Shown: positions 6,451 to 13,111 of the stretch, piece by piece
Position numbering within the stretch: position 1 is the stretch's first letter
How the letters are laid out: the number at the start of each line of letters is the position of its first letter
NCBI GenBank assembly: GCA_001779055.1
Contig: MFJA01000011.1
Coordinates: forward strand, 1-13,111
From: Candidatus Gottesmanbacteria bacterium RBG_16_37_8
GTDB taxonomy: Bacteria > Patescibacteriota > Microgenomatia > 2-02-FULL-39-11
Reading direction: 5' to 3'
DNA length: 13,111 bases
The notes under the pieces: generated by a model
Told to the model about the DNA's origin: nothing
The model's input: only the letters and a program-made list of their open reading frames with translations
Databases searched by the model: none
Program-made: the position numbers and the translations under genes

Positions 6451-9400
6451 ATGGCTCCTCCACGTCATATTGCAGCACCTTCGAATATTAAACCAGGTGG
6501 TCCTGAAGGACCAAACGCTGCTATTGCCAAGTCATCTGAAATTAGAAAAAGTACTACTGCCCAACGTACAGAAGAAATCCAACCGCAACAGGAAGTAATA
6601 AAAACACCCGTCTTATATGGTTCTATGTTTGATGCCGCTCCCCAATTCGCCAATAGAGCTGTAGATTTACCGGAATATGGGATAATGGATCGTCTAAAAA
6701 GAAAATTTGGAAAATCAATTGACTCTACCAGAGATGAACTGGCTCAATTTATAAGTGAATGGGCAGGTAAAACAGTGGATGAGCATGGAATTAAAGATAA
6801 TGCCGGTCATATAGATAGAACAATTGTTGAACTCTACAGGACCATGGTTGGAACTTTTGCCTCTGATGAACTGGTCACCACAACTACCATAGCCAATAAA
6901 GGAATAGAAATAATCGATGGAGAATCTGTTAATTTCGATAATTTGAAAAAAAATCCTGCTCAAATTCAACAGCTCTTACACACCCTAAGATCAATGGAGT
7001 TATATTGGACTGCCATAATTGGCATGGAAATAACACCGCTTCCGGATCAGCAAGACAGGATTTCAACCTTCGTAGCTGGACGATTAGGCCAATATATGCA
7101 AAATGGAGCAGGATTAGTGGAAAAAGGTACAGATTGGTTTTTTTCTCTTCCTGGTAGAGGATTGGAAACACGTGATAAGAAATTTCATGATGCCAAGGAA
7201 ATGGAACGCATGAAGAAGGAACTTGCTGAAAGCTTTAGAAACGGAGCCAATGGTTTGGATGTCGGTGCGGCCGGATTTGAGGAGTTTGTTCAGATAGGTA
7301 AGGATTTTGGAATTATGGAACAGCGGATGGCAATCCTGAAGTTAAGAAATTTAAGAGTTGAAATGCTGCAACATCTTGCTCCCGGTAGATCCCCGGATAA
7401 GGTAAATTCGACAGTCTCCAAAAAAATAGATATTGTTTTACAAGGGGAAGAATACAGGGAATACAGAGAAAAAGGTCTGTCTTTTCCTGATTTACCCGAA
7501 CATGTCCGCATGTATGTTGAAGCACAAGCTCAGGAATTGGTTTTGACAGACAAAGCAACAGATCAAGCCGAAGAAATTTGGGAATCATATATGCTTCAAA
7601 AGTTTGAAGGATCAGATGCCAATAAACAACGTCATGCTTCATTACAAAAAAGAATAGATGAATTGCAGGGTGGTCCTTCTTCCGATCAACAGGTTATTGA
7701 CGAAAAAAAGACTTCTTATGATACTGCTAAAAAAGCTTGGGATGAGAAAAAAACTGAAATTGATGATTATCAGGATGAAATAGATTCACTTTCAAATCAA
7801 TCACCGGTACTCGGTCTAAAATACACTAATGCAAAAAAAGAGCATGATGATATTGTAAGTGGTGAAATATCACACCCTGGTACACCACAAGAAAAAAAGC
7901 AAAAAATTCTTGAATTATTCAGTGATATGCAGGCTGCGCTAGATGAGATAAAAGGATTAAACGTAAATATTAAAGATATTAAGAAAAAGAAAAGAAAATC
8001 AAAGCAAGAACGCGTTCAGTTAGGAAAAGTTAAAGATAAAACCTATAAAGAGTATAAACCGTATAAAGGAAAAAGTGCTAAAGATAAGGAGAAGAAAGAA
8101 TTATTAGAAGCTATTAAAAAAATTGTAGAAACAAACGGAGAAAGAAATGATTTAGTCTGGCATATTCTCCGGGATGTAGATCCGGCCAGTTTGTTTAGAG
8201 AGGAAAGTACTCTTTTTGCTGATAATTACAACACTTTGAGACGTTTATTTGGTATCAGGGGGGAAATGTTTGATGATATCGTGGGCAAAGATAATCTTGA
8301 ATTCCGTATTTACTTAGCTCGTACTTTTCATCTGAAATTTGATGAAAGTCATATAAGATCAGTAGCAGTAGGTCATACTGATAGAATAGCACTGGATAAA
8401 GAAATCTGGGCTTCAATAAGGCGGGGTAGTAAAAGTGAATTAGCAAATCTTGCTATAAATACTTGGGATATTCTACTAACTACCGCCGTCGATACTGGTG
8501 CTGTTACTCTTAATTATAAAGATGAATCCCGAAAACCGGAGATAATAGGCAGGAAAAAAGCTGAAGTACTTGGTGAAACTTCAAGAAGAGAAATGCAGCA
8601 GGAATTGGAAAGACAGGGTTATTATTCAGGAATTAACACTTTATCTGAATTTGTCAAATTGCCTAATGGCGATATTGTTGCAATTGTTGTTGATGAGAAT
8701 GGTCATAATGCGGTAATAGACAAATCCGGTAAAAATTTAGGAGCCGTAGAAAGAATCGGTCTAGATAATCAATATTATGATCCTGCAACAACAGAAGCAG
8801 TAGTTAAAATTCAGGGAAATATTGAAGAAGCCTTGGGTGAAAAAAGTATATTATGCTATTTAGCTCCGGGTATAAATCCCGGCGAATTTATCTATTCAAC
8901 ATTAGGCCATCCTCAATTTACGGCAACAAGTGTGGATCTGACATTAAAAAGAGTAAATGATGTCTGGCAAGTGGACGGGGTGGGAACTGGAGGAGCTAAT
9001 CAACCATTAGCTGAATATTTAAAAACGGATAAAGGTAAAATTATTGCCAGGGAAGCAGCTGCCAGATATATTGCCAGAATGGAGCATTTAAGTAAAAATC
9101 TTAGGGTAAGACAAACCGATATTGGTTTACCTCAGGAATTTATGATGGATAGAGGCAGGATGGGTTTGGAATGGGAAGATCTCTGGTCCGAAAATCCGAA
9201 CACATCAGAACACCAATCAATGACTCTGGTTCTGGGAGATGAAGGCGATATTTTAGTAATGCAAAATTCATTTTCAGTTGGTCAACTTATAAGTCCCAGA
9301 AGGATTATCAGGCCTGCCGGTCCTTTACTTCTGCATCCTTTAATAAATGTTCCTGCCAGAGTGATTAATATTCGAGGCAGAGCAATAAATATTCCAGCGA

Positions 9401-9873
9401 TTAGTCTAAGAACTCCTCCCATAAATCTTCCGGGTATCGATGTTACAACACCAGGAATAGATTTACCGGTTGAAAATGTAACTTCAACTCCGGCCATACC
9501 ACTTGAGGGACCTATGTTGAATCAGGCAATGGAAGAACAGAAAAATAGATTATTAGAAGCAGGATATAATGCTCTTACTATGTCGTCTGAGAGTAGCCGG
9601 CAAAATGTTAAACCTTATTTTCAAAATGTCAGAATTGACAATTTGACATCTGCAGGCAATGTCTCTTATGAAATAACACTTGACGATAATGGTAAATTGA
9701 TTATCTTTGACAAATCTGATCCGGCTTCCACAATTCCCACTGCTCATGAGGCACTGGATTTTATTAATGAAAGAGTAACATCAAGAGAATTGAGGTTAAT
9801 CGATGCCCGAAGAATCAGACAAGTAATTGGCTTAGAATATTATAAATCGCTAAATAGAAGAATAAAAGCTTAA
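6451..9873 (+). CDS. Large multi-region protein of unknown function (1140 residues)
   Basis: No family is recognised. Residues 1-50 are Pro/Ala/Gly-rich and probably disordered. Residues about 60-390 look like a mixed helical domain. Residues about 391-567 are highly charged with coiled-coil character, including a very basic stretch KKKKRKSKQER near 511-521. Residues about 570-950 look like an alpha/beta region with short strand-like blocks such as GDIVAIVVDENG. Residues 951-1022 hold a run of Ile-Asn-x-Pro motifs, and the C terminus (about 1023-1140) looks like a separate small domain. I see no membrane segment, signal peptide or nucleotide-binding motif, so a cytoplasmic scaffold-like protein is plausible but unproven. 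The gene is transcribed divergently from the 512-residue protein and is followed after 12 bp by the 124-residue gene, probably in one message. It has no Shine-Dalgarno site. Confidence 0.85.
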   Translation: MAPPRHIAAPSNIKPGGPEGPNAAIAKSSEIRKSTTAQRTEEIQPQQEVIKTPVLYGSMFDAAPQFANRAVDLPEYGIMDRLKRKFGKSIDSTRDELAQFISEWAGKTVDEHGIKDNAGHIDRTIVELYRTMVGTFASDELVTTTTIANKGIEIIDGESVNFDNLKKNPAQIQQLLHTLRSMELYWTAIIGMEITPLPDQQDRISTFVAGRLGQYMQNGAGLVEKGTDWFFSLPGRGLETRDKKFHDAKEMERMKKELAESFRNGANGLDVGAAGFEEFVQIGKDFGIMEQRMAILKLRNLRVEMLQHLAPGRSPDKVNSTVSKKIDIVLQGEEYREYREKGLSFPDLPEHVRMYVEAQAQELVLTDKATDQAEEIWESYMLQKFEGSDANKQRHASLQKRIDELQGGPSSDQQVIDEKKTSYDTAKKAWDEKKTEIDDYQDEIDSLSNQSPVLGLKYTNAKKEHDDIVSGEISHPGTPQEKKQKILELFSDMQAALDEIKGLNVNIKDIKKKKRKSKQERVQLGKVKDKTYKEYKPYKGKSAKDKEKKELLEAIKKIVETNGERNDLVWHILRDVDPASLFREESTLFADNYNTLRRLFGIRGEMFDDIVGKDNLEFRIYLARTFHLKFDESHIRSVAVGHTDRIALDKEIWASIRRGSKSELANLAINTWDILLTTAVDTGAVTLNYKDESRKPEIIGRKKAEVLGETSRREMQQELERQGYYSGINTLSEFVKLPNGDIVAIVVDENGHNAVIDKSGKNLGAVERIGLDNQYYDPATTEAVVKIQGNIEEALGEKSILCYLAPGINPGEFIYSTLGHPQFTATSVDLTLKRVNDVWQVDGVGTGGANQPLAEYLKTDKGKIIAREAAARYIARMEHLSKNLRVRQTDIGLPQEFMMDRGRMGLEWEDLWSENPNTSEHQSMTLVLGDEGDILVMQNSFSVGQLISPRRIIRPAGPLLLHPLINVPARVINIRGRAINIPAISLRTPPINLPGIDVTTPGIDLPVENVTSTPAIPLEGPMLNQAMEEQKNRLLEAGYNALTMSSESSRQNVKPYFQNVRIDNLTSAGNVSYEITLDDNGKLIIFDKSDPASTIPTAHEALDFINERVTSRELRLIDARRIRQVIGLEYYKSLNRRIKA
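9343..9468 (+). repeat. Short Ile-Asn-x-Pro protein repeat in the 1140-residue protein
   Basis: The motif I-[N/D]-[V/I/L]-[P/R] occurs at residues 965 (INVP), 972 (INIR), 979 (INIP), 991 (INLP) and 1003 (IDLP), with a related IDV at 996. Spacings are 7, 7, 12 and 12 residues. Proline, glycine and arginine fill the gaps and there are almost no acidic residues before 997. The periodicity suggests an extended or beta-type ladder or a repeated short linear motif. It lies between the alpha/beta region and the C-terminal domain. Confidence 0.65.
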
Positions 9874-9875
9874 AC

Positions 9876-9880
9876 AGGAG
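9876..9880 (+). promoter_or_regulatory. Shine-Dalgarno site of the 124-residue gene
   Basis: AGGAG ends five bases before the ATG at 9886 and sits in the 12-bp gap after the TAA of the 1140-residue gene. It is the only strong ribosome binding site seen before a gene in this window. It fixes the start at 9886 and fits translation from an internal position on a shared mRNA. Confidence 0.8.
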
Positions 9881-9885
9881 ATAAA

Positions 9886-10260
9886 ATGATAAAAATAAAT
9901 TTGAAACTGTTATTATCAATAACCCCAATGGCTCAGGAAACAAAAGATAAAATTATGGTTGTTTTAGATGAATTTGATGAGGATAGAAAAATACAGTTGG
10001 AAACACTCTGCTGGGAAACATTAGCGGAATTAATTGATATAAATTATAAAAAAGAGAGTGCCAAACTCCTGCAGGAAATTGATGAAGGAAAAAGAAAATA
10101 TAATAGTAATGACTTTATGGAAATAAGAGCCAAAATAATTCATGATATATCAGAAAAGCTACATATGGCCGAAACTAAAGAAGAACTTGAATTAGTAAGA
10201 CAAAAATTAGAACAGCATTCAAAGAATAATATTATTCATAAGAAACCTTCTTCATTATAG
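9886..10260 (+). CDS. Small helical protein of unknown function (124 residues)
   Basis: I do not recognise this protein. It is charged and almost entirely helix-forming, with a short hydrophobic start (INLKLLLSI) too short for a confident signal peptide or membrane anchor. Heptad-like spacing in residues about 85-112 (LHMAETKEELELVRQKLEQH) suggests a coiled coil that could dimerise or bind a partner. It has a good Shine-Dalgarno site and lies 12 bp after the 1140-residue gene, so it is probably co-translated with it and may bind it. An internal Met at residue 15 (MAQETKDK) could be an alternative start, but the ribosome binding site favours the first one. It is loosely similar in size and character to the 160-residue protein at 11664, though I cannot show homology. 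Confidence 0.75.
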   Translation: MIKINLKLLLSITPMAQETKDKIMVVLDEFDEDRKIQLETLCWETLAELIDINYKKESAKLLQEIDEGKRKYNSNDFMEIRAKIIHDISEKLHMAETKEELELVRQKLEQHSKNNIIHKKPSSL

Positions 10261-10277
10261 CTTTTTATCCTTCGTGC

Positions 10278-10306
10278 TTGACAAAGTATAGTAAATATTA
10301 AACACT
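10278..10306 (+). promoter_or_regulatory. Promoter of the first paralogue gene, probably leaderless
   Basis: A perfect TTGACA (10278-10283), a 17-nt spacer and AACACT (10301-10306) precede the ATG at 10313 by six bases. The -10 box is weak alone, but it matches TACACT at the same spacing in front of the paralogous gene at 12269. This suggests the promoter was duplicated or conserved with the gene. There is no Shine-Dalgarno site. Confidence 0.55.
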
Positions 10307-10312
10307 GGAAAT

Positions 10313-11647
10313 ATGGCAGGAACATCATTTGAACCACCGCCCGGTGCTGGAGGACCTCCTCCTGCTCCACTTCCTGAAGGATTAAAACCTCCTGGAGATC
10401 AGGGTAAACCTCCTAAAAAAGAACAAGATATGGTCCCTTTATCAGAGCTTCAGAAATTGCAAAAAGCACTTGAAAATGCCCAAAAAGAGATTGCAGATTT
10501 AAAAGTCGCTCAAGTTGCTCTTAAAAAAGAACCGCCAAAAGAAAAAGAAGAAAAACCAGCTGGAAAAACTGCGGATCAAAGAGCTGAAGATGCTTTTGAT
10601 ACCGAACGAAGAATTCCTTTACAGACAACTATCAGTGGTGTATTGGGAAAAACAATGAAAAAATTCTTGGGTGAACGGGTTGAGCCTGGTCCTCAGGCTG
10701 CTTTAGGCTATGGAACGGAAATCAGAAGGCCGGGTTGGCTTAGAAGGACTTTACTTAAAATACCTTTTCTTGGTTTCTTAGCTCCGGAAGGAATGTCTGT
10801 TCTTCCGGCTGCTGCTTCCAAAATAGCCACAATCGGTCAAGCTGCGCAAGTAGGAGGAGAGATATTAGCCGCCTCAGTTACTCCCGCTCTAACAGTCGGT
10901 GTCTTAGGCGCCCTAACCAGGGGTTCTGTTGATGGTATACGTTGGGCTGTCATGAAAGAAAAAACCATGCATCTTTTTGCCCGTGAGTTGGTTAGGCGCG
11001 GTACTGACGGAGGCAGAAACTGGGATTCGGGAGCCATTTGGAATACCGTTTTTGGTGATAAAGCTGATGTAGCCCAATTATTAGACCTGAATAATGAATT
11101 AAAAGCAGGCACAACTGCCAATAATTTAATGATGGATAAAGGAGAAATGCGCCGTCTGATTAAAAGAGGTTTCGGATCAAAATTGGAGAAACTGACTTTG
11201 GAAAGAATTGTCTCTCAGGAAGGACTGGCTAAATTAACTCCTGCCGAAAGATTGTATCTCCAGGATGTGGATACTGCTTATGATGTAGCTGAAAAACTCT
11301 TTTCTCAAGGCTTGTCTCCTGTAGAAAGAGCAGCTTTCTTGCAGGATGAACTGCCTCATTATCTGCAAAAACGGGAAGTAACCAATCATCTAAAAGCCAT
11401 GGGCAAGAGGAGTGTTATTGCCGGATTTAAGACCAGCCTGGTTGGCATGGCAACATCTATATTTGGAACATTAACCAAAACAGGTTTGCTGGCTGATTGG
11501 GGAAGTCGGGGAGAACACATTGTCAAAGAAGGAGTAACATCAGTTCAACAAATAAGTAATACCTGGTTTGATTTGGCAAAGAAAAATTTTGGTTATTATG
11601 CAAATAAATTAAGTTATAAATTATCTGCGCTTGCAGCCGGTCCCTGA
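10313..11647 (+). CDS. Coiled-coil, possibly membrane-associated protein of unknown function, paralogue A (444 residues)
   Basis: No known family is recognised. Residues 1-40 are Pro/Gly-rich and disordered, about 42-85 form a coiled coil, and about 70-95 are Lys/Glu/Pro-rich. A conserved core begins at RRPGWLRR (138-145), continues with KIPFLGFLAPEG and VLPAAAS, then an Ala/Gly/Val-rich hydrophobic stretch to about residue 208. This could insert in or lie on a membrane, with the Arg/Trp block as an interfacial anchor. A helical, charged region follows (about 210-375), and a second mildly hydrophobic stretch near 395-415 (SLVGMATSIFGTLTKTG). The gene at 12269 encodes a clear paralogue aligned from the start of this core to the window end. 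Both share the order proline-rich start, coiled coil, core. A 160-residue gene lies 16 bp downstream. Confidence 0.85.
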   Translation: MAGTSFEPPPGAGGPPPAPLPEGLKPPGDQGKPPKKEQDMVPLSELQKLQKALENAQKEIADLKVAQVALKKEPPKEKEEKPAGKTADQRAEDAFDTERRIPLQTTISGVLGKTMKKFLGERVEPGPQAALGYGTEIRRPGWLRRTLLKIPFLGFLAPEGMSVLPAAASKIATIGQAAQVGGEILAASVTPALTVGVLGALTRGSVDGIRWAVMKEKTMHLFARELVRRGTDGGRNWDSGAIWNTVFGDKADVAQLLDLNNELKAGTTANNLMMDKGEMRRLIKRGFGSKLEKLTLERIVSQEGLAKLTPAERLYLQDVDTAYDVAEKLFSQGLSPVERAAFLQDELPHYLQKREVTNHLKAMGKRSVIAGFKTSLVGMATSIFGTLTKTGLLADWGSRGEHIVKEGVTSVQQISNTWFDLAKKNFGYYANKLSYKLSALAAGP

Positions 11648-11658
11648 TGTTATATAAT
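11631..11658 (+). promoter_or_regulatory. Promoter of the 160-residue gene, inside the end of the upstream gene
   Basis: TTGCAG (11631-11636), a 16-nt spacer and a perfect TATAAT (11653-11658) lie five bases before the ATG at 11664. The -35 box is inside the last codons of the preceding gene, whose TGA ends at 11647. The spacing implies a leaderless transcript, and no Shine-Dalgarno sequence is present. Confidence 0.6.
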
Positions 11659-11663
11659 TAATT

Positions 11664-12146
11664 ATGGCTTTAATTGATCTTGCAAAATACGATATTTTAG
11701 ACCTTCTCTGCACCTCTTTTATGACTGATGAGGAGAAAGGCTCATATATTTATGATTATATGGATGCTTTTGCCCAATACTTGTCTGAAAAAGTAGCCGA
11801 CCAGTTTACTGATGAAGATGAAACTAATCTGGAAAATCTTCTTAAAGATCCTACTACTACTCCCGAGATTGTTGAGAAATTCTATAAAGACAGAGTTCCT
11901 GATTACGATTCTCTGCTTCTTGTCGCAACTCTAACCTTTAAGAAAGCCTTTCTCTTGGATTTTTACCGCGGGATGTTGGAGGAAACTACCAAACAAAACG
12001 ATCCAACGGTTCATTTATGGGTTAAGATTGTAGCTTCAGCGGATGAAGATAATTGGGATCAGATTAATACTTTAATAACCACTTTATCTGAGAATTATTT
12101 AAAACTTCAAACGCCGCCTGCAGAGGTAAAAACAGAGCAAATTTAA
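11664..12146 (+). CDS. Small acidic helical protein of unknown function (160 residues)
   Basis: I do not recognise this protein. It is acidic and predicted all-helical, without membrane segments, signal peptide or cysteine motifs (only one Cys, near residue 16). Residues about 1-60 (DILDLL, then DEEKGSYIYDYMDAFAQYL) look like a helical bundle start. The end (about 145-160) is Pro/Glu/Thr-rich and disordered. It sits between two paralogous large genes, with its own probable promoter and a 122-bp gap after it. It may be an adaptor or partner of the flanking paralogues, but only position supports that. No gene-like signal is seen on the opposite strand. Confidence 0.75.
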   Translation: MALIDLAKYDILDLLCTSFMTDEEKGSYIYDYMDAFAQYLSEKVADQFTDEDETNLENLLKDPTTTPEIVEKFYKDRVPDYDSLLLVATLTFKKAFLLDFYRGMLEETTKQNDPTVHLWVKIVASADEDNWDQINTLITTLSENYLKLQTPPAEVKTEQI

Positions 12147-12206
12147 CTCTTTTTATAGGTTATAGCTTCACGTATTCCATTTTTCCTTAATATAAGGCTC
12201 TAAAAC

Positions 12207-12235
12207 TTGACAAAATCATGATTTAAGGCTACACT
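12207..12235 (+). promoter_or_regulatory. Promoter of the second paralogue gene
   Basis: TTGACA (12207-12212), a 17-nt spacer and TACACT (12230-12235) form a good promoter. Transcription would start near 12242, leaving a leader of about 27 nt before the ATG at 12269, unlike the leaderless arrangement of the other genes. No Shine-Dalgarno site is visible in that leader. A second AT-rich -10-like TAATAT (12260-12265) lies closer to the ATG. The rest of the 12147-12268 gap shows only a short T-run after the previous stop. Confidence 0.6.
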
Positions 12236-12247
12236 ACAGGCTTAAAT
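12221..12247. promoter_or_regulatory. Dyad symmetry around the -10 box, candidate operator
   Basis: ATTTAAG (12221-12227) and CTTAAAT (12241-12247) are perfect inverted 7-mers separated by 13 bp. The -10 box TACACT (12230-12235) lies in the space between them, so a dimeric protein bound there would cover the promoter. Arms this AT-rich can arise by chance. No regulator gene is in the window. Confidence 0.4.
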
Positions 12248-12268
12248 TTAGACCTGCCTTAATATATT

Positions 12269-13111
12269 ATGCAAGTTGAAGCGCCGACTCTATTACAAAC
12301 AGCCGGAGAACATGCCTCTGAAGGAGCTAAAACTCCGTCTCCATCTCCTGCCGGTTCTCCTGAAATTGGTCCTTTAACTAAACCAAATGGAGAATTGGTA
12401 GAAGTTAAAGCACAGCTGACTGCCAGCCAAAAAGAATTATCGGCTAAAGTTGAAAAAATAGCCGGCTTGCAAGGTGAAATTGAGAAATTGAAAAAAGTAC
12501 CCGCTTCAGAAGAAAAAGCTGAAAAAGAAGAAAAAAAAGTTCCTCAATTTGAACCCTACCCCAGGTCTCCTTTTAAAATCACCGGTTCGTTGGATAATAC
12601 TCTTTCTAAATTATTGTCCGGAAGAAATAGCGGTGGTTTACTAAGATTTTTTGGTCAATCTATTGAACATCGGAGACCTAATTGGTTTAGAAGACTTTTC
12701 AAAATTCCAGCCCTTGGTTTCTTTGCTGGGCCAGGATTAGAAGTGGTACCGGCAGCAGCTAAAACAGTTGGAGATGTGGTTAGAACTTCAGGTCAGTTTG
12801 CTGGGGCATCAATTAATGCAGCGCTTCCTGTTGCCGCCTTAGGAGCCGTCACCAGAAGCGGTTTTGATTTTGGGCGTTGGGCTTTAAATAGGGAAACTAA
12901 TGCTGATTTGGCAGCCAGAGAACTGGCAGGCAGAACCGGCAGCTTTCGCAAAGGCAGATTGGAATGGAGAAGTATCTTTTCTAAAAATGATTTGGAGGAT
13001 ATAAAAGAACTGGCTGATTTAACTACTGAAATTGAAGCGGGAATTGATATTAAAAGGTTAGGGGTCGGTGAAAACGAGGTTAAAAGGTTGATTAAAAAAG
13101 TCTCTGCCTTA
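12269..13111 (+). CDS. Paralogue B of the 10313 gene product, 3' end beyond the window (281 residues seen)
   Basis: The frame opening at ATG 12269 stays open for 281 codons to the last base, so the gene is cut by the window edge. The start is Pro/Ser-rich (1-40), followed by a coiled coil (about 44-75) and a Lys/Glu stretch (about 77-90). The core RRPNWFRR (135-142), KIPALGFFAGPG (145-156) and VVPAAAK closely parallels residues 138-168 of the 10313 product, almost colinearly. The shared Ala/Gly-rich hydrophobic stretch ending in LGAVTRSG matches LGALTRGS in paralogue A. Downstream, RWA, ARELA, the IF segment, L-DL-TEIEAG and EVKRLIKK also correspond. Function is unknown; membrane association of the Ala-rich stretch is inferred. 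The start is chosen because it is the first ATG after a good promoter and matches the paralogue's N-terminal architecture. Confidence 0.85.
   Translation, partial: MQVEAPTLLQTAGEHASEGAKTPSPSPAGSPEIGPLTKPNGELVEVKAQLTASQKELSAKVEKIAGLQGEIEKLKKVPASEEKAEKEEKKVPQFEPYPRSPFKITGSLDNTLSKLLSGRNSGGLLRFFGQSIEHRRPNWFRRLFKIPALGFFAGPGLEVVPAAAKTVGDVVRTSGQFAGASINAALPVAALGAVTRSGFDFGRWALNRETNADLAARELAGRTGSFRKGRLEWRSIFSKNDLEDIKELADLTTEIEAGIDIKRLGVGENEVKRLIKKVSAL

Noticed and set aside
10225..10236. AATAATATTATT palindrome near the end of the 124-residue gene
   Set aside because: It is a pure A/T palindrome in an AT-rich coding region, which is likely by chance, and nothing around it suggests a function.
12144..12156. 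Terminator after the 160-residue gene (short T-run)
   Set aside because: There is a run of five T but no stem-loop before it. A similar run after 10260 also lacks a stem.

Overview
This 13.1 kb window looks like an AT-rich bacterial chromosome segment, most likely from a Candidate Phyla Radiation (Patescibacteria, perhaps Microgenomates-like) genome. That placement is inference. It rests on one recognisable housekeeping-type gene (a Clp ATPase) surrounded by large proteins I cannot assign to any family, on short GC-rich palindromes inserted inside genes, and on start codons placed almost directly after promoters with no Shine-Dalgarno sequence. TGA serves as a stop (ends at 4097 and 11647), so this is not a code-25 lineage. 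I see no rRNA, tRNA, CRISPR array or transposase gene.

Layout. (1) 113-4135 (+) encodes a 1340-residue ClpC/ClpA-type double AAA+ ATPase. It carries about 300 extra residues between sensor 1 and the arginine finger of its second ATPase domain, where ClpA/ClpC carry the ClpP-docking loop. The insert holds four diverged copies of a tryptophan-anchored repeat. The protein also has a disordered N-terminal extension, a CxxC...CxxC zinc ribbon and a proline-rich tail. (2) 6357-4097 (-) holds two genes coupled by a one-base TAATG overlap: a 512-residue protein of unknown function and a HELSH membrane metallopeptidase-like protein. The latter is interrupted in frame by two copies of a paired GGGGACTGTCCCC palindrome. 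Its 3' end overlaps the 3' end of the Clp gene by 39 bp inside another palindrome. (3) 6451-10260 (+) is a divergent two-gene unit: an 1140-residue unknown protein with a lysine-rich coiled-coil region and a short Ile-Asn-x-Pro repeat, then a 124-residue helical protein with a good ribosome binding site. (4) 10313-13111 (+) contains two paralogous proteins (10313-11647, and 12269 running off the window) flanking a small acidic helical protein.

Function. The Clp ATPase is expected to unfold proteins. Whether it still feeds ClpP is doubtful because its docking loop is displaced. The paralogues share a proline-rich start, a coiled coil and an RRPxWxRR-KIPxLGF block leading into an Ala/Gly/Val-rich hydrophobic stretch, which suggests membrane association. 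The membrane protease, the Clp ATPase and these coiled-coil or membrane-associated proteins could act in one envelope-linked system, but adjacency is the only evidence.

Regulation. Candidate promoters precede nearly every unit. For four plus-strand genes (113, 6451, 10313, 11664) the -10 box ends only 5-7 nt before the ATG, implying leaderless mRNAs. The one clear Shine-Dalgarno site belongs to the second gene of a unit (9886).
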